Numbered from the stretch's first letter, positions 33,493-42,477 are shown. The stretch: DNA of 50,516 nt from Myceligenerans salitolerans (GCF_017349295.1 NZ_JAFMPK010000048.1:65192-115707); one strand, 5' to 3'. Translations and numbers: made by a program. The notes: generated from the sequence alone by a model not told the origin.

Positions 33493-35685
33493 ATGCCACT
33501 GTTCGAGGTCGACGCCACGCGGCCCTTCCTCGTGCAGAGTTCGGGGAACGGGGCGGGTGGCGAGCCCGGGGTGCACACCTCGGCGCATCGCGTGGTCGAG
33601 TCACACATCGACGGCCTCCTGGGCGAGCAGGTGTTCCCGGTCGCTCAGGGCTCGGGGCCCGACGAGCCGCATCTGCTGGCGCTCGACGCCTCCGGCCTCC
33701 CGGTCGTCGTGGAGCTGGTCGGTGATCTCGACAAGTCGACGCTGACGCGTGCCCTCGACCATGCGGGCGCCGCGGGACGTCTCACGCGGGGCGAGCTGGC
33801 CGCCCGGTACCACGGGGGGCAGCACAGCTTCGCGCACGACGTGGCCGAGTTCTACGACAGCGTCCCGATCACGCAGTCGAGCAGCCCGAAGAGCGGCGGA
33901 GGCGCGCGGCTCATCATCATCTGTCAGAACGCTCCCCAGGAGATCCTCAACGCCGTCGACTTCCTGCGCCAGCCCACCATGCCGGTGGAGGTGCTGAAGA
34001 TGGACGTCGTCAAGTCCGACGACGGGCGCCGCTTCCTCGACGTCTCTCCCCTGGTGATACACCTGCCGCCGGGGCTCCCGTCGCCTCGCCAGGCGGACCG
34101 CGGCTCGATCACGCGGGGGAACACGCCGGACCACGTGACACCCGAGACGGTCGCGTCCGCGCCCATGTTCACCTCCCGGTCGAAGGCAGCCGACGCGGAC
34201 CCCTTCGCCGAGGGGGTCAAGGTCGGGTACGCGCTGACCGGAAAGCTGCCCGTGGTCGCGCACGAGTCGCGAGCATCCCGCCAGGCGTCGGCCGATGCCG
34301 CCGGCCGGGCGGGCGCACCGGCATCGGATCCCACGCCTGCCACACCGGGCCGAGGCGGGAACCCGGCCCGAGGGCTGCGAAGGTCCCTCGCCCGCGGCGG
34401 CGAGGGGGCGTCCGCCACGGAGAGCACGCCGAGCCCCGCCAACGGCCGCGAGACGCTGCCGCCGAGCCGCTCCGCGCGCCGCGCCATGGCCGATCGCGAG
34501 GCGGCGGCCCCGCCGAGCGGGTCCACACCCGCACCGCTCTCCCCCGAACGCCCCGGCCCCGGCGGCCAGGCGTCGGCACCGACGCCCGCAGCCGCACGGC
34601 GCGAGGATCCCGACCCGTCGGCGCCGTCGTCCGACACCCTGCCGCGCGTTCCGAAGCCCTCGCAGACACCCGTGCGGCGACGGTCGCGCAAGGACCGTTT
34701 CGCCTCCGCGCCGGACGAACGGCCCGCTCCGCCGGTGACGGACCACGCACCGCCGACACCCGCGCCCCTCGACCCCGGCCCGCCGGTGTCGGGGCCCGCC
34801 GAACCGGGGTCGGCTCCGCTCTACGGCCAGGACGTACCGGCACTCGGAGGGGGTCCGTTCACGACGCACTCCCCGGTGCCGCCGCCTCCGTCGCACGAGC
34901 CGCCCGCGCCCGAGGCCCCGGCACCGCCCGCCGAGGAGAACCTCTGGCAGCCCGCCGCTCCCTCCGACGCCGGGTACTCGTCACGGACGCCCCCGGCCCC
35001 GGGCCTCTTCGCCCCGGCTTCCCCGGAGACGCCCGAGCCGGCATTCCCGTCGTTCGACAGCGGGCAGCCGAGCGGCTCGTTCGGGCCGATCGACTCCGCT
35101 CCCTTCGAACCTCCCGTGATCGACAGCCAGTGGCAGGAGCCCGTGTACGCGCCAGGCGGGGCCTCCGGACAGGAGGCCGGATACGCCGGTACGCCCGGAC
35201 AGGAGCAGGTGTACGACTGGTCCGCCGACCCGAGCTTCGGCCCGGCCGAGACCGAGTTCCCCGCCCAGCCGGCCTACCCGTCCGCGCCCGACGCGCAGGC
35301 GAACTACCTACCGCCCCCGCCTGCCACCCCCTTCCCGGGGCAGGCGCCCGAGGCGCAGATCCCGCCCGTCCCGTCGGACGAGAGCATCCGCGCCAACACA
35401 CCGGGGCTGTTCGACGAGGAGGAGGACCCGGACCTGGAGGCCCTGGCCCGCAGTTTCGGTGCTCCCACCCGGATCGTGTGGTCCCGGCCCCGCCGCAGCC
35501 AGCATCACGAGGCGGTGCTCCATCCGAACGGCGTGATCGAACTGGCCGACGGCGGGCAGTACCGCCACCCCGACACGGCGGCGACCGCGGCCTCCGGGTC
35601 CTACACCGCCGACGGTTGGAGCGTCTGGAGGGTGGGCGAGCAAGGACCGAGCCTGACGGAGGCCTTCCAGCAGCGGTTCGTCTGA
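33493..35685 (+). CDS. Nuclease-like N-domain, long disordered linker and C-terminal RAMA domain
   Basis: A 730-residue protein. Residues 1-190 resemble a RecB/EndoMS-like PD-(D/E)XK fold: Glu36 in the first helix, Asp65 (LLALDASG), Glu74 (VVVEL), then LTRALDHAGAA and ARLIIICQNAPQEILNAVDF. The catalytic Lys expected two residues after Glu74 is Val76, so the domain is probably inactive. About 450 residues of Pro, Ala, Gly and Ser follow. The C-terminus (659-730) matches the RAMA domain: EAVLHPNGVIELADGGQYRH, DTAATAASGSYTADGWSVWR. RAMA domains accompany DNA methylases and restriction systems and are thought to read modified DNA. ATG at 33493 has GGGGGA 8 bases upstream. No methylase is nearby. 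Confidence 0.7.
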   Translation: MPLFEVDATRPFLVQSSGNGAGGEPGVHTSAHRVVESHIDGLLGEQVFPVAQGSGPDEPHLLALDASGLPVVVELVGDLDKSTLTRALDHAGAAGRLTRGELAARYHGGQHSFAHDVAEFYDSVPITQSSSPKSGGGARLIIICQNAPQEILNAVDFLRQPTMPVEVLKMDVVKSDDGRRFLDVSPLVIHLPPGLPSPRQADRGSITRGNTPDHVTPETVASAPMFTSRSKAADADPFAEGVKVGYALTGKLPVVAHESRASRQASADAAGRAGAPASDPTPATPGRGGNPARGLRRSLARGGEGASATESTPSPANGRETLPPSRSARRAMADREAAAPPSGSTPAPLSPERPGPGGQASAPTPAAARREDPDPSAPSSDTLPRVPKPSQTPVRRRSRKDRFASAPDERPAPPVTDHAPPTPAPLDPGPPVSGPAEPGSAPLYGQDVPALGGGPFTTHSPVPPPPSHEPPAPEAPAPPAEENLWQPAAPSDAGYSSRTPPAPGLFAPASPETPEPAFPSFDSGQPSGSFGPIDSAPFEPPVIDSQWQEPVYAPGGASGQEAGYAGTPGQEQVYDWSADPSFGPAETEFPAQPAYPSAPDAQANYLPPPPATPFPGQAPEAQIPPVPSDESIRANTPGLFDEEEDPDLEALARSFGAPTRIVWSRPRRSQHHEAVLHPNGVIELADGGQYRHPDTAATAASGSYTADGWSVWRVGEQGPSLTEAFQQRFV

Positions 35686-35694
35686 GTTCGGCGT

Positions 35695-35735
35695 CGACGT
35701 AGCCGGGGCCGGGACGGCGGCGGGTGCCTACGTCG
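35695..35735. terminator. Bidirectional hairpin between convergent genes
   Basis: CGACGTAG (35695-35702) pairs exactly with CTACGTCG (35728-35735); the right arm includes the TAG stop of the minus-strand MDR gene. The 25-base GC-rich loop can fold further. It separates the convergent RAMA and MDR genes. Confidence 0.5.
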
Positions 35736-36687
35736 TGATGACGACCTTGCCGAACTGGGTGCCGGTGAGGAGTCTCGCCATGGCTTCCGAGGTGTCCCGC
35801 AGCCGGTGGTCGGAGTCGATCAGCGGTTTCACGTCGTGGCGTGACACGAAGTTGACGAGCGCGGCCAGGTCGTCGCGGGATCCCATCGTGACGCCCTGGA
35901 CCCTGATCTCCTGGAAGAAGAGCCGGGTCAGCTCCGCCGGCGACGCGTCACCCGACGTCGCGCCGCACACGGTGATCGTCCCGCCCGGGCGGACCGAACG
36001 CACGGAATGTCCCCACGTCGCCTGCCCGACGGACTCCAGCACGACGTCGACCCGGTGAGGCAGGCGCTCGCCCGGGGGCAGCGCCGCGGCGACGCCGAGG
36101 GACAGCGCCCGCTCACGCTTCTCCTCGGAGCGCGAGGTCACGAACACCTCGAGTCCGGCGGCGACTCCCAGGAGGACTGCGGCGGTGGACACGCCGCCAC
36201 CGGCACCCTGGATCAGGACGCTGTCGCCGGGAGCCAGGCCCCCGGCGGTGAACAGCATGCTGTAGGCGGTGAGCCACGACACCGGGAGGCACGCGGCCTC
36301 CTCGAACGAGAGACCGGCCGGTTTGGGGATCAGGTTCGCGGCGGGGACGGCGACCCGCTCCGCGAGCGTGCCCGGGTAGTGCTCGCTCAGCAGCGTGCGG
36401 CGCTCCCGCGGGCCGACACCGTGCCCGTCCGCGCCGATCACGCCGTGCACGACCACCTCGGTGCCGTCGGGCGCGACGCCTGCCGCATCGGTGCCGAGGA
36501 CCATCGGGAGTTGCTGCCGGCGCAGCCCGACACCGCGCAGGGACCAGAGGTCGTGGTGGTTGAGGCTCGCGGCGCGTACGTCGACCGTGACCCAGTGCTC
36601 GCGGTCCACGGGCTCGGGCGCATCACCCACCTCCAGACCGTCGAGCGGGCTGTCGGGCGAGAACGAGGTCACGGACGCGGCAAGCAT
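35728..36687 (-). CDS. Quinone-oxidoreductase-like MDR (zinc-independent)
   Basis: A 319-residue medium-chain dehydrogenase/reductase. The GroES-like N-domain (about 1-120) has VDVRAASLNHHDLWSLRGVG and PMVLGTDAAG. The Rossmann domain has LIQGAGGGVSTAAVLLGVAAGLEV, the NAD(P)-binding loop, and FGKVVITT closes the chain. Structural and catalytic zinc cysteines of true alcohol dehydrogenases are absent (TDAAG replaces the zinc GHE), so a quinone or enone reductase activity is likelier. ATG at 36687 is clear. It is 35 bases after the secreted propeller gene on the same strand. Confidence 0.85.
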   Translation of the reverse strand: MLAASVTSFSPDSPLDGLEVGDAPEPVDREHWVTVDVRAASLNHHDLWSLRGVGLRRQQLPMVLGTDAAGVAPDGTEVVVHGVIGADGHGVGPRERRTLLSEHYPGTLAERVAVPAANLIPKPAGLSFEEAACLPVSWLTAYSMLFTAGGLAPGDSVLIQGAGGGVSTAAVLLGVAAGLEVFVTSRSEEKRERALSLGVAAALPPGERLPHRVDVVLESVGQATWGHSVRSVRPGGTITVCGATSGDASPAELTRLFFQEIRVQGVTMGSRDDLAALVNFVSRHDVKPLIDSDHRLRDTSEAMARLLTGTQFGKVVITT

Positions 36688-36722
36688 GCGGACAACCTAT
36701 CTGCCGTTCCGGCGCGGGGAAG

Positions 36723-37943
36723 TCATGACCAGTCCGCCGGGACGTGGCCCAGCCGGACCCGCTGCGGATGGTCACCGACCGGCGTGGAACCGATCTTCTC
36801 GCCCGTGACGAAGTCGATCGACGTCACCCGGTCCGCGCCGGACTCCGACACCACGCAGGCGCTCCCGTCGCCCGTCACGGTGGCCCAGTACGGCTTGTCG
36901 ACGGTGACGAGCGGCCCTTCGGCGAAGGTCTCGCGGTCCACGATCACCGCGTAGTCGTCCATGGTCCCCGCCACGCACAGGTGCTCGCCGCCCGGTTCCA
37001 TGGTCAGGCCGTGGTGCCGCGAGTCGTTGACCATGTCGGTGCGGCCGCCGTCGAACCTCTCGGGGAGCGTGTGCTGCCGGGTGATCGCGTCCGAGGCGAC
37101 GTCGTACTCGAAGAAACCGTTGTGGAACGAGACCTGGAAGTAGAGCTTCGACTCGTCCGGGCTGAACGCCGCGGGGCGGACGGCGTCGGACCAGCCCTCG
37201 TGCGCGGGGAGGCCGAAGTCGTCGAGCCGGTCGCGCATGTCGATCTCGCGGACGACGTCGAACGTGGTGGCGTCGGCGACGGTGATGACCCGGTCTCCCT
37301 TGGTGAAGTCCAGCCAGGGCGCGTCGAGGTCGTTGTTCACCTCGCCGATCGACATGTTCCAGATGTGGCCGTCGGCGGTGAAGACGTTCTCGTGCGGCTT
37401 GTCACCGGTCGGGAAGGAGCCGACCTCCTCGCCGGTGGCGACGTCGAGCACATGCACGCGGTTCCCCGTCGAGGCGGAGACGGCCACGCGGGTCCCGTCC
37501 GGGGACAGCGCCATGTGGTCGGACCGGTAACCGTCTACGCGGAAGCGCCAGTTGACCTCTCCGCTACGGACGTCGATCGAGGCGACGTCGGCGAAGCTCG
37601 GCCGGGACACCACGACCGCGGACCCGTCCGGGGTCGAGTACATGTCGTCGGCGAACTGGTCGTGCCCTTCTCCGACGGTCTCGCGGATGCCGAGGAAGAA
37701 CGCCAGCCAGATCGGGTTGCGGCGGATCTCGGCCATCCGCTCGGCGCGGTCCGGGGTGACGTCCAGCTCGCCGAGCGGCGACAGCGACGCGTCCGACGTC
37801 ACCACGGACGCCGTGCCGTCCCAGTTGTTCGCGACGAACAGCACCTCCCGCGGGCGCGGATCGGCATGGGCCGGTACCGCCGAACCTGTGAGCAGCAGGG
37901 TCGTGGCGGCGAGAACGGACAGGACACGAGTACGCGTAGCCAT
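36723..37943 (-). CDS. Secreted YncE/YVTN-type beta-propeller protein
   Basis: A 406-residue exported protein: a Sec signal peptide (RTRVLSVLAATTLLLTGSAV, cut after AHA near residue 26), then a seven-bladed propeller. Repeats include VLFVANNWDGTASVVTS, HMALSPDGTRVAVSAST, AAFSPDESKLYFQVSF and KPYWATVTGDGSACVVSE. No catalytic residues can be named. Family members are surface or periplasmic binding proteins or dehydrogenase-like scaffolds. ATG at 37943 follows GAGGAG by 8 bases. The gene follows a GT1 glycosyltransferase by 107 bases and precedes the MDR gene; a shared role is possible but unproved. Confidence 0.82.
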   Translation of the reverse strand: MATRTRVLSVLAATTLLLTGSAVPAHADPRPREVLFVANNWDGTASVVTSDASLSPLGELDVTPDRAERMAEIRRNPIWLAFFLGIRETVGEGHDQFADDMYSTPDGSAVVVSRPSFADVASIDVRSGEVNWRFRVDGYRSDHMALSPDGTRVAVSASTGNRVHVLDVATGEEVGSFPTGDKPHENVFTADGHIWNMSIGEVNNDLDAPWLDFTKGDRVITVADATTFDVVREIDMRDRLDDFGLPAHEGWSDAVRPAAFSPDESKLYFQVSFHNGFFEYDVASDAITRQHTLPERFDGGRTDMVNDSRHHGLTMEPGGEHLCVAGTMDDYAVIVDRETFAEGPLVTVDKPYWATVTGDGSACVVSESGADRVTSIDFVTGEKIGSTPVGDHPQRVRLGHVPADWS

Positions 37944-38050
37944 GCTGACATCTCCTCGGCAGTGAGGTGAGCGGGCACGAGCCACGGTACTGGAATCAGG
38001 TTCAGTAGGGAATGGTCCGGCGGCAGACCCGGCTCGCGATCCCTCGCCCC

Positions 38051-39310
38051 TCAGCCCGCGATCCGCTCGAGGACCCGCACACCCTGGCCGACCCCGTCCT
38101 CGCCGCGGATCGCCTCCCCCAGCGCCGCGGCACGGCGGGCGTAGCCCTCGTTCCCGACCAGGTCGGCCAGACGCCCGGCGAGCCCGGAAGCCAGTCTTCT
38201 CCGCGGCAGCGGCTCCGGACCGGCGCCGACCGCGTGCACCCGGGCGCCCCAGAACGGCTGGTCACCGAGGAACGGCACGATCAGGCTCGGCTTCCCCGCG
38301 CGCAGCCCGGCGGCGGTCGAACCGGCCCCGCCATGGTGGACGACCGCGGCCGTCCGGGGGAACAACCAGCCATGGGGTGCATCCTGGATGACGAGCACGT
38401 CGTCCGACGGCGCGTCGCCCGGCTCGATCCCGCCCCATCCGGTGGCGACGATGCCCCTCAGCCCGTTGGCCGCGAGCGCTCCCAGGATCGCTTCGCGACG
38501 CCGATCGGCGCCCTTCCCGAATCCCATCGAGCCGAACCCGACGTAGACGGGCGCAGTTCCCGCGTCGAGGAACTCGGAGAGCCGGGCGGGAGGCTCCCAG
38601 GTGTCGTCGTCACGGAAGAAGTAACCGGTGACGTGCGCCGACGGAGGGTAGTCGGGGGGCACCGGAACGACGTGCGGGCTGTACGGGTAGAGCGTGTGGA
38701 CGGGCGACCCGTCGGGGTTCCTGAGCGGGTCGGCGAGACGGCCGACCGTGGTGCCGAGCCCGATCTCACGCCGGAAGTCGTTGATCATGCCGCTGTACAT
38801 GACGGTCGCCATGCGGCCGAGCCGGTAGGTGGCGCGGTTTCCCCACGCCCCGAGGGAGGCACCGCCGAGGAACGGGACGGGGAAGGCTGCGGTGGGCGTG
38901 TAGAACGGGAGCGGAATGGACAGGACGCCGGGGACGCCCAGCGCCTCGGCTGCGGACGGCCCGGCGAGGCACTTCGGGTGGTACACGACGACGTCGGGGC
39001 GTGCGGCCCGCGCGGCGTCCCAGGTCTCGGCGATGTGCCGGCGCATCGCGGACTTCATGACCTTGAAGGTCTTGAGTGCGTCCGTGGGGCCGCTGAGTTC
39101 CGGCATGACGTCCCGGACCAGCCGGAGCATCTCGGTACCGGCAGGGTGGACGGTGATCACGCCCGGGCCGGCATCGGCGGAGGCAGGGTCGGTGAAGCCG
39201 TCCGGCACGGCCAGCGTGACGTCGTGGCCGGCCTCGGCGAGGCCCCGCGCGAGCGCGGCGTACGGCTGGATGTCGCCGCGGGTGCCGAAGGACATGATCA
39301 GGACGTGCAC
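38051..39310 (-). CDS. GT1 (UGT/MGT-type) glycosyltransferase
   Basis: A 419-residue GT-B glycosyltransferase related to sterol, macrolide and glycopeptide glycosyltransferases. The N-terminal acceptor domain starts MHVLIMSFGTRGDIQPYAAL, typical of the UDP-glucose:sterol branch. The C-terminal nucleotide-sugar domain contains the family signature HHGGAGSTAAGLRAGKPSLI followed by VPFLGDQPFWGARVH. The acceptor is unknown; a lipid or carotenoid is a reasonable guess. GTG at 39310 is supported by GGAGG 5 bases upstream. A TATAGC (39374-39379, minus strand) could be its -10. No biosynthetic cluster surrounds it. Confidence 0.9.
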   Translation of the reverse strand: MHVLIMSFGTRGDIQPYAALARGLAEAGHDVTLAVPDGFTDPASADAGPGVITVHPAGTEMLRLVRDVMPELSGPTDALKTFKVMKSAMRRHIAETWDAARAARPDVVVYHPKCLAGPSAAEALGVPGVLSIPLPFYTPTAAFPVPFLGGASLGAWGNRATYRLGRMATVMYSGMINDFRREIGLGTTVGRLADPLRNPDGSPVHTLYPYSPHVVPVPPDYPPSAHVTGYFFRDDDTWEPPARLSEFLDAGTAPVYVGFGSMGFGKGADRRREAILGALAANGLRGIVATGWGGIEPGDAPSDDVLVIQDAPHGWLFPRTAAVVHHGGAGSTAAGLRAGKPSLIVPFLGDQPFWGARVHAVGAGPEPLPRRRLASGLAGRLADLVGNEGYARRAAALGEAIRGEDGVGQGVRVLERIAG

Positions 39311-39394
39311 GGGGACCTCCGTGGCTCGACGGGACGAGACGCCGACCAGGCTTCCCGGCACACCGCTGAGCAGGCTATACCCCGCGGGCGAGCG

Positions 39395-39718
39395 TCACTG
39401 CCGGGCGTGCGGTTCGTCGCCGGTGGCCAGCTTCTCCTCGACGCGGGAGATCTTGCTGTCGATCTGGCCGGGTGCCGCGCCGGGGCGGATGTCGGCCTTG
39501 ACGACGAGCGAGGTGCGATGGCCACCGGCCGCGACGGCGTCGGTCGCGGCCTTGATGACGGGCATCACCTCGTCCCACTCACCCTCGATCTCGGTGAACA
39601 TCGAGGTGGTGCGGTTGGGCAGGCCGGATTCCCGCACGATACGCACCGCCTCGGCCACGGCGGCGGAGACGGACTCGCTCCCGGTCATCGGGGCGACGGA
39701 GAACGCGAAGAGAGCCAT
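39395..39718 (-). CDS. UPF0045 / MTH1187-YqgV family thiamine-binding protein
   Basis: A 107-residue protein of the MTH1187/YqgV family (PF01910): ferredoxin-like fold with FAFSVAPMTGSESVSAAVAE at the start and TTSMFTEIEGEWDEVMPVIK in the middle. A second basic segment, HRTSLVVKADIRPG, follows. Several members bind thiamine or its pyrimidine part and assemble as tetramers. The tail (SKISRVEEKLATGDEPHARQ) is polar. The ATG at 39718 follows GGGGAC. It is divergent from cofD across 60 bases, so both promoters lie in a very small space. Confidence 0.88.
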   Translation of the reverse strand: MALFAFSVAPMTGSESVSAAVAEAVRIVRESGLPNRTTSMFTEIEGEWDEVMPVIKAATDAVAAGGHRTSLVVKADIRPGAAPGQIDSKISRVEEKLATGDEPHARQ

Positions 39719-39766
39719 GTCCCCATCGTGACACGGCGGCCGCCGCACCGGGCCGTCCGGGGCGCA

Positions 39767-39779
39767 TAGGCTCGGGGCG
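39767..39779 (+). promoter_or_regulatory. Leaderless-type -10 element of cofD
   Basis: TAGGCT (39767-39772) fits the actinobacterial TAnnnT -10, and the cofD GTG begins 6 bases after it, the expected +1 distance. No SD precedes the GTG, which supports a leaderless transcript. Confidence 0.45.
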
Positions 39780-40795
39780 TGGAACGAGTGACTCTCCTGG
39801 CCGGCGGGGTCGGCGGCGCCCGCCTCGCGCACGGCCTCGACCTTGCCCTGCGACCGCCGTCGCACGAGCCGGTGACGGCCTCGACGGACTTGACGGCCCC
39901 CGGGAGCGAGCCGGTCGCGGCCCCCGGGAGCGCGGAGGCGCGGCATCCCCTGACCGTCGTCGTCAACGTCGGCGACGACACCGAACTGCACGGCCTGTGG
40001 ATATCCCCCGACATCGACACCGTTCTGTACACGCTTGCCGGGCTCAACGACGAGGAACGCGGCTGGGGGCTGCGCGGGGAGAGCTACGCGACGCTCGGGC
40101 AGCTCGCGCGGCTCGGCGAGGACACCTGGTTCACGCTCGGGGACAAGGACCTCGCCACGCATATCGCGCGCACGGCCCGGCTGCGGTCCGGTACGCCGCT
40201 CTCGACGGTGACGTCGCAGATCGCGGAGTCGCTCGGGGTACGGCCACGCGTCGTGCCCGTCACCGACGACCGGCTGGCCACCATGGTCGACACCCCGTCC
40301 GGGCGGCTCGGTTTCCAGGAGTACTTCGTGGGTCACCAGCACGCCGACGAGGTGCTCGGCCTGCACTTCGAGGGCGCGGAGGCGACGCGGCCCGCGCCCG
40401 GCGTCATCGATGCGCTGCGCGACGCCGAGCTGGTGCTGCTCGCCCCGTCGAACCCGTTCCTGTCGATCGACCCGGTACTGGCGGTGCCCGGCGTGCGCGA
40501 CGCCCTGGCCGGGACCGCGGCGCGGCGCGTCGCCGTCAGCCCGATCGTGGGCGGCGCGGCGATCAAGGGACCGGCCGCGAAGATCCTGGAGTCGCTGGGA
40601 CACGAGGTGTCGGCGCTCGGCGTGGCCCGGCTGTACACCGGGCTCGTGGACGTCATGTGCATCGACGAGCGTGACTCCCACCTTTCCGGCCCGGTCGCGG
40701 ATCTCGGCTTCGAGGTCCTGGTGACCGACACGATCATGGGCGGTCCCGAGGGACGCGCACGGCTCGCGCACGAGTTGCTCGGGACGCGCGCGTGA
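39779..40795 (+). CDS. cofD: 2-phospho-L-lactate transferase CofD (FbiA), F420 synthesis
   Basis: Transfers the phospholactyl-type moiety to the deazaflavin FO to make F420-0, or its phosphoenolpyruvyl form in actinobacteria. The 338-residue protein opens with VTLLAGGVGGARLAHGL, has VVNVGDDTELHGLWISPDID and TVLYTLAGLNDEERGWGL, the LGDKDLATHI block, LLAPSNPFLSIDPVL, AVSPIVGGAAIKGPAAKIL and a closing VTDTIMGGP. A Pro/Ala/Thr insert (about 27-57) replaces a loop. GTG at 39779 looks leaderless. It overlaps cofC by 4 bases (GTGA). The other F420 genes (fbiB and fbiC types) are not in the window. Confidence 0.94.
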   Translation: MERVTLLAGGVGGARLAHGLDLALRPPSHEPVTASTDLTAPGSEPVAAPGSAEARHPLTVVVNVGDDTELHGLWISPDIDTVLYTLAGLNDEERGWGLRGESYATLGQLARLGEDTWFTLGDKDLATHIARTARLRSGTPLSTVTSQIAESLGVRPRVVPVTDDRLATMVDTPSGRLGFQEYFVGHQHADEVLGLHFEGAEATRPAPGVIDALRDAELVLLAPSNPFLSIDPVLAVPGVRDALAGTAARRVAVSPIVGGAAIKGPAAKILESLGHEVSALGVARLYTGLVDVMCIDERDSHLSGPVADLGFEVLVTDTIMGGPEGRARLAHELLGTRA

Positions 40796-41601
40796 GCTCT
40801 TCCGCCACGCCGGCACCCGCCGGTCCCGCGCGCCTCGCGACGGGCGTCACCGCCGTCGTCCCCCTGCGCGACGGCGTCTCCGGCAAGTCACGGCTCGCGT
40901 CGGTCCTCGACGACGACGGTCGGCGGGCGCTGATCACCGTGCTGGCCCAGCATGTCGTCGGCACGCTGCTGGCGACGCCGCAGGTGCATCGGGTCGTGGT
41001 GGTCACCGCGGACATCGGCTTCGCACGCTCGGCGGTCGGCGAGCTGTCCGACGTCGGCGAGCTGGCGTTCCTGGCCCAGTCACCGGACCGACCGGGACTG
41101 AACGCCGCGCTGGACACGGCCCGGGAGGCCGTCGGCTCGGGCACACCGGACGCCGGCAACGCCCTCGGCGCGCCCTCGTCCCTGCTCGTCGCGCACGCCG
41201 ATCTTCCCGCGCTCACCCCCGCCGACATCACGGCCCTGGCGACGCGAGCGCCCCTTCATCCGGACGGTCGACGTTCCGGACCTCCTCCTGAGCGCCGGTC
41301 GCCGGAACTCGGGGCACCGGACCGGCCCCAGGCCGCCGACGTGGTGATCGCGACCGACAGGGCGGGGCGCGGGACGAACCTGTTGCTCCTGAACGGCGGC
41401 GCAGCCGTCGGCTTCCGCTTCCGGTTCGGGCCGGACAGCCGTCATGCCCATGAGGCGGAAGCCCGACGGCTCGGGCTGCGGGCGGTGACGACCAGTCGTC
41501 CGAGCACCGCCGTCGACCTGGACACGGTCGACGACTGGAACGAGCTCCCCGCGGAGGTCCGCACGGCTGTCGCCCGCTACGCCCGCTTCCCGTCACGCTG
41601 A
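40792..41601 (+). CDS. cofC: Phospholactate/phosphoenolpyruvate guanylyltransferase CofC (FbiD)
   Basis: Activates the three-carbon phosphoacid with GTP to give the guanylated substrate of CofD. The 269-residue nucleotidyltransferase has VTAVVPLRDGVSGKSRLASV (residues 18-37), LLVAHADLPALTPADITAL and the C-terminal DRAGRGTNLLLLNGGAAVGF with RFGPDSRHAHEAEARRLG. It is longer than the usual 210 residues because of an insertion of about 30 residues near GRRSGPPPERRSPELG. GTG at 40792 overlaps the cofD stop (GTGA), which assures coupled expression of the two F420 enzymes. Confidence 0.93.
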   Translation: MSSSATPAPAGPARLATGVTAVVPLRDGVSGKSRLASVLDDDGRRALITVLAQHVVGTLLATPQVHRVVVVTADIGFARSAVGELSDVGELAFLAQSPDRPGLNAALDTAREAVGSGTPDAGNALGAPSSLLVAHADLPALTPADITALATRAPLHPDGRRSGPPPERRSPELGAPDRPQAADVVIATDRAGRGTNLLLLNGGAAVGFRFRFGPDSRHAHEAEARRLGLRAVTTSRPSTAVDLDTVDDWNELPAEVRTAVARYARFPSR

Positions 41602-41703
41602 TCAGATTCTTCCCACCGCACCTCGCAACTCTGTCTCACCTCCCGGCCTGTGCCATGCTCTATGCGCCCATATGTCCGGCACGTGACCTGCGGAAGGTTG
41701 TCC

Positions 41704-42477
41704 GTGAACGACGACGAGCGCACCGCCCCGAGAGACTCCGCCCGTCCGGAACGCGTTTTCCCGGAGCTCGCCGACCGGTCCGGGACGGCGAAGCGCCGCC
41801 TTCGCGACGTGATCTCCTCGCGTGAGGTGATCGCCGCGCTGGTCGTCGGCGCTCTGACGGTGGCGTCGACGATCGCCGGCGCCGTCGCCTCGAACTGGCT
41901 GGAGGTCCGGCAGACCGTCACCGAGAAGTCGTCGAGCGAGCTGTCGGCGCAGGTGCACGAGCTCGAACGACAGCTCGCCGCGTCACGGGAGGAGGCAACC
42001 ACACTCCGCGACCAGGTCTCCGCGCTCGAGGACAAGAATGCCCGGCTCACGAGCAGCCCGTCGTCGGACGCCACCTCGTCGGACACGACGTCGCCGGAGA
42101 CCGGATCGACGCCGCCCGCGGACGTCCTCCGCGAGGACGACGATGTCGCCATCTCCGCAGGATCCTGTCTCGATCTCGACAGCGATGCCCCCAACTGGGA
42201 CCTCGTCGTCAACAGCTACGGCTTGTCCTATGAGCTCGGCTCCGACCTCTGCTACACGGATGCGCTCGAAGTCCGCGCCATCCGCCTCGTCGATGCCGAG
42301 CCGACCCTGGCGGACTGTGCGTCCCAGACCCTGGTCGAGGGTGATGAGCTCGGTCCTCGCGATCTCGGCGACGGCCTGTGGATGTGCGGTCAGACCGACG
42401 AGGAGCGCACGGTGTCGGTCGGCATCCTCGACGCCACCGACGACGACCTCACGATGCGGATCCGCGTCTGGGAATGA
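41704..42477 (+). CDS. Single-pass coiled-coil membrane protein with a four-Cys outer domain
   Basis: I do not recognise this 257-residue protein. It has a charged cytosolic N-terminus (1-40), one transmembrane helix (41-64, EVIAALVVGALTVASTIAGA), and a coiled coil at about 72-115 (heptad-like Leu, Glu and Gln). A Ser/Thr linker (116-145) leads to a compact acidic C-terminal domain with four Cys (155, 183, 205, 228) that could form two disulfides outside the cell. GTG at 41704 has GGAAGG 6 bases upstream. It follows cofC by 102 bases and is convergent with the FAD/Fe-S oxidase. The slightly more even base use upstream suggests its own promoter. Confidence 0.7.
   Translation: MNDDERTAPRDSARPERVFPELADRSGTAKRRLRDVISSREVIAALVVGALTVASTIAGAVASNWLEVRQTVTEKSSSELSAQVHELERQLAASREEATTLRDQVSALEDKNARLTSSPSSDATSSDTTSPETGSTPPADVLREDDDVAISAGSCLDLDSDAPNWDLVVNSYGLSYELGSDLCYTDALEVRAIRLVDAEPTLADCASQTLVEGDELGPRDLGDGLWMCGQTDEERTVSVGILDATDDDLTMRIRVWE

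Noticed and set aside
36723-39310. Natural-product glycosylation cluster around the GT1 enzyme and propeller
   Set aside because: No polyketide, peptide or sugar-nucleotide genes lie nearby; the neighbours are an MDR, a propeller and housekeeping genes.
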